From contig DEFD01000013.1 in assembly GCA_002350615.1 (NCBI GenBank), forward strand, positions 23,109 through 45,888: a stretch of DNA of 22,780 bases. Direction: 5' to 3'. The translations under genes were made by a program, and so were the position numbers. Positions 15,534 to 22,780 of the stretch are shown here, one piece after another (position 1 is the first letter of the stretch; every line of letters begins with the position of its first letter). Source of the stretch: Bacteroidales bacterium UBA2861. Its GTDB lineage: Bacteria; Bacteroidota; Bacteroidia; Bacteroidales; UBA932. The notes below the pieces were generated by a model. The model saw only the letters and a list, made by a program, of their open reading frames with translations, ran no database searches and was not told the origin of the DNA.

Positions 15534-16463
15534 TTATTTCCACCTGCGGTGAGTCCACAGGTATATCCAAGGCTGTTCTTTAATATCTTCTTCGAGGAGG
15601 GCATAGTAGCGCTCCATGAGCTCTTCGGGCGTGTGTCCGCTCGCATTGTCGCAGATCGGCACGAATTCAACGCTGTATTTTCCCGGTGCGAGCTTCTTCC
15701 ACCGCAGATAGTTGACGCTCATTCCCAATTTGCAGGCGAGGGCGGTGGCGCCTGTCATCGCAAGGGTTTCCTGGTTCAGGAACTTGCCTATGCGGTGTTT
15801 GCTTGCAATCTTGTAGGGATATTGGTCCGTGGGGAAAATATAAACGAATTTCTGCTTCCGGTGCGTAATTGCGAAGCGAAGCACTTCCTGGGATTCAAGA
15901 TAGCCGTTGAATCCGGTATCTTTTATGGAGTTGCAGCGGTTGTCGGCCATGATTCGGTCCCAGAATGGGCTTTTGAGTTTCTTGTAAACCACCCCGATCT
16001 CGGAAAAATCGGAGTGAAGCTGCACTTCGCGGTTATGGTTGTAGCTGAACCAGCCTCCGAGCAGTTCCCAGTTGCCGTGATGGGACTGCAGCACCATTAC
16101 ATTCGTGCTTTTGTCGTAAACTTCGTTGAAGACTTCAGGATTGACGATATCCACGATGTTGGATTCGTTCAGTTCCATTCGTCCCTTCGCATTGATCCGG
16201 CCTCCGAACCAGATGGCCTCGGCGGCAAGTTCGCCGAAATGGGTGTAGAACTGCCTGGCTATTTTCCTGAGTTCCTTGTATTTCTTCTCGGGAAAACTCC
16301 GCGCAAGGTTTATCATCACCACATCCCGCCTGTATGCGGTGATGCGTAGTATCCACGTAAAAGCCCTGGCCCACCACAGATGAAACTTCAGCGGCAGTCT
16401 GGAAAGAAGCCACATGAGGCCCTCCATTGCCGCTACTGCGATGCTGCGTTTCTCCTGTTCCAT
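15534..16463 (-). CDS. LpxL/LpxM-type lipid A late acyltransferase
   Basis: The product is 309 aa. It belongs to the lysophospholipid/lipid A acyltransferase family (PF03279). The N-terminal amphipathic/hydrophobic stretch (MEGLMWLLSRLP to about residue 44) anchors it to the inner membrane. The catalytic H-x4-E is H128/E133 in SHHGNWE, followed by the family blocks VYKKLKSPFWDRIM and DQYP and a C-terminal EQPWIYLWTHRRWK, typical of LpxL homologues. These enzymes add secondary acyl chains to lipid A from acyl-ACP on the cytoplasmic side. It is the first gene of the eleven-gene run, with a clear promoter just upstream. Whether it is LpxL- or LpxM-like in chain position cannot be told. Confidence 0.92.
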   Translation of the reverse strand: MEQEKRSIAVAAMEGLMWLLSRLPLKFHLWWARAFTWILRITAYRRDVVMINLARSFPEKKYKELRKIARQFYTHFGELAAEAIWFGGRINAKGRMELNESNIVDIVNPEVFNEVYDKSTNVMVLQSHHGNWELLGGWFSYNHNREVQLHSDFSEIGVVYKKLKSPFWDRIMADNRCNSIKDTGFNGYLESQEVLRFAITHRKQKFVYIFPTDQYPYKIASKHRIGKFLNQETLAMTGATALACKLGMSVNYLRWKKLAPGKYSVEFVPICDNASGHTPEELMERYYALLEEDIKEQPWIYLWTHRRWK

Positions 16464-16469
16464 AATCTA

Positions 16470-16501
16470 CAAATATAGCAACTATCACGGAAAAACGCAA
16501 T
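16470..16501 (-). promoter_or_regulatory. Promoter of the eleven-gene operon
   Basis: The minus strand shows ATTG (16498-16501), 20 nt, then TATATTTG (16470-16477), a perfect TAnnTTTG -7 element with a one-mismatch -33. The LpxL-type start codon follows 6 nt after it. It occupies most of the 72-nt gap to the DUF5107 gene. Confidence 0.65.
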
Positions 16502-16535
16502 AGGGCCTATTTGTTCAGGAACGGGTAAGAATGAT

Positions 16536-19445
16536 TCAGAACAACTTCTTGTCCACGGGGACCTCTCCGGTCTTGACAAGTGGGACCAAGGGATGATACT
16601 GCTTGCCGGACTTCGTCAAAGCCTTGTCATACAAGCCTTTCCAGTCGTTGGATGGATCTTTGGCGGCGAGTTTGTCAAGATATTCGGAAGCCTTGGCCTC
16701 GTTTCCAAGACGGGCATACAGGACAGCGTCCAGCCAGTCCTCGGCCCTCTCGTCCACGAGTTCGTCATATGGTTTGCCAACACCGAGGGATTTTGGCCAT
16801 AACCTTGCCTGGGCAACCTTTTCGAGGGCGGTTTTGATCTTGCCCTTGTCCGCGAACGCGGCTGCCTGGTGCAGCTTTACGTTGCGATACAGCACATGGC
16901 TGTTGCTCCGGCCCTCGAAAGGAAGGATCTGGATGCCGTCGAGTACTTTTTCCGCCTTGTCATACTGACCGGCAGCGATAAGGCTCTTTGCATATGTGAA
17001 GCCCACATTGAAGTTCTCCTTGTTTTTGTTATAGAACTTTTCAGTCAACTCTACGGCTTTCTTGTAGTTTCCCTCATCGTAATACTTCTTTGCCAGGTTG
17101 TTGCGGTATCTCCACTGGTTCTGGTCGAGAGAAAGGGCCTTTTCGAGGTCGTCACGGCTCCCACTGAGAGTGGCACGGTAGGCATAATACTGGGCATAGC
17201 CCGTGTTTTCGTCATCCATAAGGGCTTTTGCTCCGGCTTTGTCTCCCAGCGCGTCCTTCAGCATGGCCAGCAGATATTTGCTCTTCCAGCTGCCGCCATT
17301 GTCGACAGCCCATGACAGGACCTGTGCGGAAAGTTTGCGGGACGGGAATACGTAGTCCAGTTTTGCGTTTTCGGCAGAGCCGATCAGAGTTGTGTCATCC
17401 TTGAAATATGCCTTCCACAGCTCAAGCAGGATATCGCTTTCTTTAGCCGCCTCAAGCACCTCGAGGGCCTTTTCGTCCAGGCCGAGCTTATGGTAGAATA
17501 CGGCATATTCGTAATAATTCTGAAGCTTGAGTTCCTCGGAAATCGAAGCGTCGAGCTCCATGGAAGAGATCCTGCCGGAGAGCATCTTTTCAATATCGGG
17601 GAAATGGCACAGAGGGTCCAGGGCGGAAATCCTGTCCAGAATCTTCGTCTGCGGGTCAATCTGGTAGAGAATCTGCAGGGCGGAAACGTTGTTGGCATTG
17701 CCTACCAGACTCTTGCGTGCATAGTCGCCTGCAAGCTCCTTCTCTCCTTCCTTGAAATATATCTCGGCAAGGCGGGTGTAAGCTGCGCTGCGAAGCTCCG
17801 TGGTCAGGGCTGCCAGTTCGAAACGGTCCAGCGCGTCATATATCTTCCCGAGGCGCAGGGCGACGATGCCGCTGTTGTAATATGCCGCGGGATTGTACTC
17901 GTCTATGGCGAGGATCTTGTTGTAGCAATCATATGCTCCGTCGTAATCCAGCCTGCGGGATAGCAGCATGCCCTTGATCAGCAGGGCTTCTACAAGGGAA
18001 GGGTCCATGGACAGGGCTCTGTCCGCCTTTTCTTCCGCACGGGAATATTCCCTCATGCCGAACAGATAAGATGCCCATGCAGCCTGTCCGTGTGCGCTTT
18101 CAAGACTGAAGTCGGGATTGATGGTGTGGGGACGGTCGGTGGACTGGGTGTCGGAAGAATAAATCTTCTTGCCGTCCACCTTGATGACCGCGGGGGCCGA
18201 AGCGAGGCTGTATGTCCTTGTGAATGTTTCGGAAGGATTCAGCGTGCAGGCCTCGGAAACAAGTACCTCACCTGCAGCGTCCTCGATGACTAGCTGGCCG
18301 GAGAGCTTCTGGAGAGGATATATGGCTATGGATGTCTTGCCGGCTGCTTCCGTCAAATTGACAACAGCCCTCAGCGTCATATCGGCTACGCCGCCGATGC
18401 CGGCGAAAGGAAGCCAGTATTCGTTCCACTCGTCCGTCCCGAACGGAGTGAAGAGAAACTGCTTGTAAGGGGTTTCGACGCTCGAAAGAACGTTCTGGTT
18501 GAAAAGCCTGCCGCTCTGGAGCTCGACATATTGCGGCCTCCCGTCTGTCAGGAGGTCAATCCATATATTCCCCTGCTCGGACTGGGCCCATGAGTAATAC
18601 TTGCGACCCAACTTCTCGTCGCGAAGTGCATAATGGAGCATGCCGAAATTGTCAGACGGCCAGTAGACGCCGAAATAACCTTTGTGGGAGCCTCCGGGAT
18701 GGTAGGATTTGTCCTTGCCGAAACGCTGCTCGCTGTACAGACTCAGGTCACGGCCTTCGTCATAAGGGAAGGGCGTGGTCTTGCCGTTGTGAGCTATGAC
18801 GTATTGTGCCGGGAAGATGATCTGCATGTCGTCGGAGACGGTGACTCCGGAATTGGCCCATGAGTAATAGGGCTGATACTCACCGGAATAGTTGTGCCAG
18901 AACGACCTTGTCCTCACCCATACCGCATCTTTCGGAAGGTTTATCTCCACGGCCCAGCGGCTGCCGGAAAGCAGTTCCGTGACACCGATGTAGCAGCTTA
19001 CGCTGCCGTCGGGGTTGTTGACGGTCTTCCAGTCCACGGGGTGGGCGCAGGAAGGGGCATGGCCGATGACGCCGAAGTTGAATTCGATGCCGCCGCTGGT
19101 CCAGGGACCGCGCAGGGATATTTCCCTGAATTTCACCACGTCGTTGTCATAGAACAACTCCTTGCCCTGCTTCTTGTCGAATATGGACCATATCTTTCCT
19201 CCTATCTCGGGAAAAATATTCACCCTGAGATAGTCGTTTTCCAGAACGACCATCTTCCAAGTGCGGTCAACTCCGTGAAAATCGAAACGGTTGAATCTGG
19301 TATAAGGATAGACCTTGTCAATGCGTGCGACAGGGTCGGGGTCGGAGAAGTTGTAGGTTTTCATCACCGTGTCTTTCACCGACACCGTCTGGGCCGCCGC
19401 CATGACGCTTGACAGCAGGAATAGCAATACCAAACTCTTTTTCAT
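16536..19445 (-). CDS. Secreted DUF5107 domain protein with C-terminal TPR array
   Basis: The product is 969 aa. A signal peptide covers residues 1-19 (Lys-Lys then a Leu/Val core ending MAAAQ) with no lipobox, so it is periplasmic or exported. About residues 50-340 match DUF5107, a beta-sandwich domain resembling galactose mutarotase/aldose epimerase-like folds: FPEIGGKIWSIFDKKQGKEL, GPWTSGGIEFNFGVIGHAPS and YYSWANSGVTVSDDMQIIFP. A further beta region follows to ~440, then TPR-like helical repeats from about 450 to 940 (AAYYNSGIVALRLGKIYDAL; AKKYYDEGNYKKAVELTEKF). Proteins of this layout are widespread in Bacteroidetes and are thought to bind or process glycans, but enzymatic activity is not established to my knowledge. 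It is monocistronic: the next gene downstream has its own promoter. Confidence 0.9.
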   Translation of the reverse strand: MKKSLVLLFLLSSVMAAAQTVSVKDTVMKTYNFSDPDPVARIDKVYPYTRFNRFDFHGVDRTWKMVVLENDYLRVNIFPEIGGKIWSIFDKKQGKELFYDNDVVKFREISLRGPWTSGGIEFNFGVIGHAPSCAHPVDWKTVNNPDGSVSCYIGVTELLSGSRWAVEINLPKDAVWVRTRSFWHNYSGEYQPYYSWANSGVTVSDDMQIIFPAQYVIAHNGKTTPFPYDEGRDLSLYSEQRFGKDKSYHPGGSHKGYFGVYWPSDNFGMLHYALRDEKLGRKYYSWAQSEQGNIWIDLLTDGRPQYVELQSGRLFNQNVLSSVETPYKQFLFTPFGTDEWNEYWLPFAGIGGVADMTLRAVVNLTEAAGKTSIAIYPLQKLSGQLVIEDAAGEVLVSEACTLNPSETFTRTYSLASAPAVIKVDGKKIYSSDTQSTDRPHTINPDFSLESAHGQAAWASYLFGMREYSRAEEKADRALSMDPSLVEALLIKGMLLSRRLDYDGAYDCYNKILAIDEYNPAAYYNSGIVALRLGKIYDALDRFELAALTTELRSAAYTRLAEIYFKEGEKELAGDYARKSLVGNANNVSALQILYQIDPQTKILDRISALDPLCHFPDIEKMLSGRISSMELDASISEELKLQNYYEYAVFYHKLGLDEKALEVLEAAKESDILLELWKAYFKDDTTLIGSAENAKLDYVFPSRKLSAQVLSWAVDNGGSWKSKYLLAMLKDALGDKAGAKALMDDENTGYAQYYAYRATLSGSRDDLEKALSLDQNQWRYRNNLAKKYYDEGNYKKAVELTEKFYNKNKENFNVGFTYAKSLIAAGQYDKAEKVLDGIQILPFEGRSNSHVLYRNVKLHQAAAFADKGKIKTALEKVAQARLWPKSLGVGKPYDELVDERAEDWLDAVLYARLGNEAKASEYLDKLAAKDPSNDWKGLYDKALTKSGKQYHPLVPLVKTGEVPVDKKLF

Positions 19446-19482
19446 ACTTCGAAGATAGGGTTTTTGAATAACTTGAAAGTGC

Positions 19483-19490
19483 TAAAGATA
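19483..19490 (-). promoter_or_regulatory. Possible -7 element for the DUF5107 gene
   Basis: The minus strand reads TATCTTTA, one mismatch from TAnnTTTG, 37 nt before the ATG at 19445. No acceptable -33 TTTG was found at 19-20 nt spacing. The rest of 19446-19577 holds no gene I can support. Confidence 0.35.
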
Positions 19491-19577
19491 CAACTTTTTT
19501 GCGCAAGACGTTGTTGAAAAGTATATGCCGAACCAGGGAATGTATTCGTGTCCTCCGAAGCCTTCGAAGTGTAATAC

Positions 19578-19695
19578 GTAAGTTGTTGAATGTGTGGAAG
19601 TTATTGAAAATCGATGCGGCAAAACGGAGCATCGATTTTTAGTAATCATCAGATTATCAATTGGTTGACAAAAACACCCTTCTTTCGAACTGCCG
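19578..19695. repeat. 118-nt direct repeat, copy A (contains the 3' end of the 171-aa gene)
   Basis: This matches 20201-20318 without gaps, about 107 of 118 positions by hand. It spans the last 13 codons or so of the 171-aa gene, its stop codon and the downstream hairpin. Copies lie 623 nt apart in the same orientation. Confidence 0.9.
19607..19639 (-). terminator. Terminator hairpin after the 171-aa gene
   Basis: AAAATCGATGC (19607-19617) pairs perfectly with GCATCGATTTT (19629-19639) around an 11-nt loop. It starts about 17 nt after the stop codon of the 171-aa gene and has T-runs on both sides, so it could end transcription in either direction. Confidence 0.6.
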
Positions 19696-20172
19696 GCGTT
19701 GTGGAACGTCAGCAGGAAGTCCTCTATCCATTGATTTTTTATATGCCGCAGATACAGTCTGTTGCAAGCAGCGATTCAAATCATATTTTTTAGAACCTTT
19801 ATCGTGCCACAGCGGACTTTTGTATTGAGAGTGAAAATCCGGAAACTCAATATACGAGTCTGAATGATGGCACTTGATAGAAAAAGCAATAAAAGATATA
19901 TCGCAATAGTATAGTTCAATATCTATGAATGAGACATTGTGATTCGTTTGAATGATACGCCATAAATCATTGATGATATCCAAGCGACTGAAAAATGCTT
20001 TATTTTGAAACAGTTCATACTCGCCGATGATGCTATAATTATTCAATTCATAAGTTTTTATGAATAGATGATTAGGAGACAGAAAGTTCGTAATATCGCA
20101 CGAAGCGCATGAAATCGTTCTTTCAAGTACTCCATCGAATAGTTCAGTAAACCTTATTATTGAAGAAGACAT
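19657..20172 (-). CDS. Orphan 171-aa protein in an AT-rich cassette between direct repeats
   Basis: I do not recognise this protein. It is 171 aa, soluble, rich in Ile, Phe, Tyr and Ser, with no signal peptide and no obvious membrane helix. Two CxxC-like or Cys/His spots occur (ISCASCD near 21-27; KCHHSDS near 99-105) but no clear catalytic motif. The gene is markedly AT-rich (about one third G+C in sampled lines) against GC-rich neighbours, pointing to transfer. Its last ~13 codons and stop lie inside repeat copy A, and it starts 28 nt beyond repeat copy B. A candidate -7 element, TACATTTT (one mismatch), lies just inside the gap. Small AT-rich orphan genes of this kind are often immunity or defence cargo, but that is a guess. 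Confidence 0.65.
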   Translation of the reverse strand: MSSSIIRFTELFDGVLERTISCASCDITNFLSPNHLFIKTYELNNYSIIGEYELFQNKAFFSRLDIINDLWRIIQTNHNVSFIDIELYYCDISFIAFSIKCHHSDSYIEFPDFHSQYKSPLWHDKGSKKYDLNRCLQQTVSAAYKKSMDRGLPADVPQRRQFERRVFLSTN

Positions 20173-20200
20173 ATTTCAGTATGGAATAGGTGCGTAAAAT

Positions 20201-20318
20201 GTAAGTTCTTGAATGTGTGGAAGTTGTTGAAAATCGATGCGGCAAAATGGAGCATCGATTATTGGCAATCATCAGATTATCAATTGGTTGACAAAAGCAC
20301 CCTTCTGCCGGGCTGCCG
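20201..20318. repeat. 118-nt direct repeat, copy B (upstream of the 171-aa gene)
   Basis: Second copy of the 19578-19695 repeat in the same orientation. It carries the equivalent tail codons, stop codon and hairpin, but no intact gene runs into it. Differences cluster at the hairpin edge and at the gene-side end. Confidence 0.9.
20232..20260 (-). terminator. Terminator-like hairpin of repeat copy B
   Basis: AATCGATGC (20232-20240) pairs with GCATCGATT (20252-20260) around an 11-nt loop. The stem is shorter than in copy A because of one substitution. It is the first strong hairpin after nrdG, so it may now terminate nrdDG and insulate the 171-aa gene. Confidence 0.5.
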
Positions 20319-20372
20319 AGTGTCTCCCTGCGATGCCCTGTATCCGGGCACAAAAGCAGTGTCGGCACGGAA
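20280..20372 (-). pseudogene. Stranded 30-codon gene end in repeat copy B
   Basis: In the same phase as the 171-aa gene's tail, copy B has an open frame of 30 codons ending QPGRRVLLSTN and TGA at 20280-20282, bounded upstream by an in-frame TGA at 20373-20375. The intact gene in copy A ends QFERRVFLSTN. No start codon is available. It reads as the remnant 3' end of a second, lost cassette gene sharing the same tail. It is short, so the call depends on the repeat homology rather than on coding signal. Confidence 0.45.
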
Positions 20373-20421
20373 TCACATACTGTCGGAAGCAATACTTTGA
20401 GTAGCTTGAGTGGATAATAAT

Positions 20422-20949
20422 CTACTTTCGATAATTCGGGTCTATGCCCTTATGCCAGAAGCGGGATGTGATGTCGGCGAAGCGGCGGCCTTCTTTTTTC
20501 AGGACGGCAGGGGCGTCTTCGCCAGGCCGGAGCAGGCGGTATAGCCGTTGGTTTGTGCTACGGTGGTTGAGAGGGCCGAATTTGGGGATGTAAGGGCCGA
20601 CTTTCACGTAGTCGAATATCTCCCAGATATCGTCCTCCACTGTCTCCCTGCCGGAATAGAGGGCGATTTCAAGCTCGGGATGGGCCGTGCGCAGATGCCT
20701 TGCCAGGCGCATCAGCGCAGCGTGGTCGTTACATTCGCCAAGGAAGAGGAAACAGTTTACTCCGAAGTTGTCCGCAAGCAGGGAGTCGATGATTCCGGGC
20801 GTGAGTTCCTCTCCCACATTGTCCCGCAGAAAAGGGGAGTGGCAGCCGATACAAGTACCCTGGCAGTTGCTTATATCTACTGCCAGGGTAAGTTTGTCCG
20901 GTATTTCCTCCAGGACGACCGAAGTCATCCGCGGAACGTATTTTATCAT
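20422..20949 (-). CDS. nrdG: Anaerobic ribonucleotide reductase activating enzyme NrdG (radical SAM)
   Basis: The product is 175 aa. The radical SAM 4Fe-4S motif is C29-x3-C33-x2-C36 in CQGTCIGCHSP, as in NrdG rather than the commoner pyruvate formate-lyase activase length. Other typical blocks are FLFLGECNDHAALMRLARHL and the EIALYSG strand. NrdG uses S-adenosylmethionine and a reduced cluster to abstract a hydrogen from the C-terminal glycine of NrdD, making the glycyl radical. It begins 12 nt after the nrdD stop, the classic nrdDG operon. The C-terminal ~40 residues (FADITSRFWHKGI) extend beyond the minimal fold. Downstream lies the repeat cassette, with no terminator of its own before it. 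Confidence 0.93.
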   Translation of the reverse strand: MIKYVPRMTSVVLEEIPDKLTLAVDISNCQGTCIGCHSPFLRDNVGEELTPGIIDSLLADNFGVNCFLFLGECNDHAALMRLARHLRTAHPELEIALYSGRETVEDDIWEIFDYVKVGPYIPKFGPLNHRSTNQRLYRLLRPGEDAPAVLKKEGRRFADITSRFWHKGIDPNYRK

Positions 20950-20961
20950 GGGCGTAAGTTC

Positions 20962-22780
20962 CTATGCCTGCATCTTGACGTCCTTGTCTTCGTGGATGTA
21001 GAAGCGTTTACCCGCCTCTTCCTGACGCATTTCGCTGAAGGAAGACACCCTCTTGAGATAGCCGATGACGCGTGTGAGGTAATCCAGATTCTTGCTGCCG
21101 CACTTGGGACATACTTCGAGAGTGTCCTTGCTGATGTAACCGCAGTCGTTGCAGACCGTGTTACGGCAGTTGAAGGTGAAGTAGTTGGTGCCGTAGTGCG
21201 CAGCCACGTTGAGGAGCTGACGGTACTGGTCCTTGGTAAGATGCTCGGCAATGTTCATGTGCAGGGCGCTGCCTCCGTCCAGGTACTGTACATACTCTTC
21301 GCCGTGAAGCTTGAACTTGTCTATCATGCTCAGGCTCTCGTCTTCCGGATTGTAGAAGTAGGAAGAATACATATTGTGCTTCTCGGAAACGAAGTAACCG
21401 TCCTTCTTGTCCCATTTGTAGTTCTTGCCGGAAAGGTTCTCGCCCGGAACGAACTCGGTGTTGAACATGCACTCCTTGGTGCGGTCCGCACGGTTGGACT
21501 TGTTGATGGTCTCGAGCAGGGTGTTGACGAACTCCTTGTAAGCCTCGTTGGGGCCGATTTCCAGCCCGAGGAACTCGGCGGCGTCGGTGAGTCCGTTCAC
21601 GCCTACGGTGAGGTACTGCCTTTTCATGTCGATGAAGCCGGCGCGGTACACGTCGAGCATGTCCGCCTTGAGGAAATCCTTGATGATCTCGTTGAAGGCG
21701 GTCTGGTACTTGTGGATCTTGTTCGTCTCGGCGGTAACGCTCTCGCGGATGGCCTGATAGAGCTCTTCCTTGTCATACTCCTTGGGATCGAGGGCGACTC
21801 CTGCCTTCATCTCGATGCCCTTTTCCGCAAAGTACTTGCGCGCGGCATCCTGGATGAGGCGGTTGAGGTTGAGGGTCATCACGCTCTTGCTTCCGGTGGA
21901 TACGGAGGCCGTACCCATGGAATACTGGTGTGTGGTGTGGTTGTGGTCCTCGTCGCTGCCGTCGAGATCCTTGAGGGAGTTGCGCAGGCGGCAGCAGCTG
22001 CTGAGGCTGTCCGGGCTGTTGGAAAGATAGCAGAAGAAGCTGTGTCCCTTGCTCCACATTTCGGCTGTGAAGTCAGCGTATTCCTTGTCCACGAAGTCGG
22101 TGCGGTCCTCGGTGGTGAGCAGGGCCATGGTTTCGACGGGGAAGGTGAGGATGTAGTGGTTGCGTTCCTCGTTGAACCACTGCATGAAATGCTTCTGCAA
22201 CCAGGAGAGGGTTTCCCATACCGGGGCGGTTCCGTCGGGGAAGCGGAAATCGCTGAATACGCCTTCGAAATAGGGCTTGTCGAAGTATCCGATGTTCCAG
22301 AACACCGTCTGGTAGCCTCGGTTGCCGGCCGGCATGTTCATGGAATGGACCACCTGCTGGAAGCAGTTGTCGATGACCTTTACGAGGGTGCGCTGCTTGC
22401 GGTTGTTCTCCACGACTTCGTCCAGCCTGGTGAGGTAATCGTCGCCGTAGTCCTTGCGGATGAAGTAGTCCAGGTACATCAGGAATTCAGGAGTGGCTAC
22501 CGCGCCCATGAACTGGGAAGAGATGGAGTACACCAGGTTGATGAATTCCCCGCAGAAACTCTTCAGGTCGGTCGGGGCGATGGAAACGCCTCCGAGCTCC
22601 TTGAGACCGCTCACGAGGAAAGGATACATGGTGATGGCTACGCAGTAAGGGTAACCGGGAGTGCCGCTCTCATCGTGCTTGTAGAGTATATGGCTTTCCA
22701 GGTCGGCGACATACTGCTCCGCAAGGTCGCGCCCGTAGAGGGCACGGATCTTGTCCTGCATGATGTAGCGGTTCTGCTTG
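20962..22780 (-). CDS. nrdD: Anaerobic ribonucleoside-triphosphate reductase NrdD (partial, N-terminus beyond window)
   Basis: About 606 residues are visible. The frame stays open to the right edge, and several codons precede the first in-window ATG (22761), so the true start is outside, as expected for a family of roughly 700 or more residues whose N-terminus often carries an ATP-cone. Active-site Cys candidates lie in SCCRLRN. The C-terminal zinc site has four Cys in VCNDCGY and VCPKCGS. The glycyl-radical loop is TRVIGYLKRVSSFS, with the radical Gly in RVIGY. NrdD reduces ribonucleoside triphosphates to deoxy forms under anaerobiosis, which fits an obligate or facultative anaerobe. It is followed by nrdG. 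The family assignment is very secure. Confidence 0.96.
   Translation of the reverse strand, partial: KQNRYIMQDKIRALYGRDLAEQYVADLESHILYKHDESGTPGYPYCVAITMYPFLVSGLKELGGVSIAPTDLKSFCGEFINLVYSISSQFMGAVATPEFLMYLDYFIRKDYGDDYLTRLDEVVENNRKQRTLVKVIDNCFQQVVHSMNMPAGNRGYQTVFWNIGYFDKPYFEGVFSDFRFPDGTAPVWETLSWLQKHFMQWFNEERNHYILTFPVETMALLTTEDRTDFVDKEYADFTAEMWSKGHSFFCYLSNSPDSLSSCCRLRNSLKDLDGSDEDHNHTTHQYSMGTASVSTGSKSVMTLNLNRLIQDAARKYFAEKGIEMKAGVALDPKEYDKEELYQAIRESVTAETNKIHKYQTAFNEIIKDFLKADMLDVYRAGFIDMKRQYLTVGVNGLTDAAEFLGLEIGPNEAYKEFVNTLLETINKSNRADRTKECMFNTEFVPGENLSGKNYKWDKKDGYFVSEKHNMYSSYFYNPEDESLSMIDKFKLHGEEYVQYLDGGSALHMNIAEHLTKDQYRQLLNVAAHYGTNYFTFNCRNTVCNDCGYISKDTLEVCPKCGSKNLDYLTRVIGYLKRVSSFSEMRQEEAGKRFYIHEDKDVKMQA

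Noticed and set aside
19318..19632. Minus-strand frame of 104 codons spanning copy A's hairpin and the start of the DUF5107 gene
   Set aside because: It overlaps the signal-peptide codons of a confident gene and translates a terminator hairpin.
19578..20318. Insertion sequence or integron cassette as an explanation for the direct repeats
   Set aside because: No transposase or integrase, no terminal inverted repeats, and no attC-like secondary structure beyond a simple terminator hairpin.
19578..20318. CRISPR array
   Set aside because: Only two repeats of 118 nt separated by a coding gene; no regular spacers and no cas genes.
20144..20392. Minus-strand frame of 82 codons across repeat copy B
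   Set aside because: It runs through the stop and hairpin of the repeat in another phase and overlaps the start of the 171-aa gene. The in-phase 30-codon remnant explains the region better.

Overview
The window most likely comes from an anaerobic member of the Bacteroidales. Three things point that way. Several gene starts are preceded by the Bacteroidetes -7 element TAnnTTTG (3369-3376, 3421-3428, 16470-16477). Several families are typical of that phylum: DUF4831, a DUF5107-TPR protein, the TIGR02757/DUF2400 family and a PTR2/POT transporter of the Bacteroides type. A class III (oxygen-sensitive) ribonucleotide reductase, NrdD/NrdG, is also present. No rRNA or tRNA gene was recognised, so genus is not assigned. 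Almost all real genes are on the minus strand, and the genome is moderately GC-rich by eye.

Reading each block in its transcription direction: (1) 3346 to 1 is a four-gene run of uncharacterised proteins: a Sel1-like repeat protein, a 194-aa orphan, a TerB-like protein and a triple zinc-ribbon protein cut by the window edge. It is driven by a promoter at about 3369-3376. A divergent DUF486 small membrane protein (3433-3801, +) is followed by a start-less fragment that looks like the end of a lipocalin-like protein (3833-4075). (2) 16463 to 4102 is a packed run of eleven genes on one strand, with gaps of at most 21 nt or overlaps. In order they are an LpxL-type acyltransferase, a DUF4831 protein, dipeptidase PepD, a POT peptide transporter, TIGR02757, a zeta-like P-loop kinase, TldD, PmbA/TldE, a SlyD-type prolyl isomerase with a Cys/His tail, a GT2 glycosyltransferase and TrkA. 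Peptide uptake, dipeptide cleavage and the TldD/TldE protease suggest a peptide-catabolism or proteostasis theme mixed with envelope genes. (3) 19445-16536 is a large secreted DUF5107-TPR protein. (4) 20949-20422 and 22780-20962 are nrdG and the 3' part of nrdD.

The most unusual part is the stretch between nrdG and the DUF5107 gene. Two 118-nt direct repeats (19578-19695 and 20201-20318, about 107 of 118 positions identical by hand, no gaps) flank an AT-rich orphan gene of 171 aa. Each repeat holds the last codons of a reading frame ending in a shared tail (RRVxLSTN, stop) followed by a terminator-like hairpin. The inner copy is the real end of the 171-aa gene. The outer copy is a stranded 30-codon remnant of a second frame. 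This looks like a cassette locus with variable genes and a conserved 3' end plus terminator. A second oddity is a GC-rich REP-like palindromic element inserted in frame in tldD (about 9641-9720).
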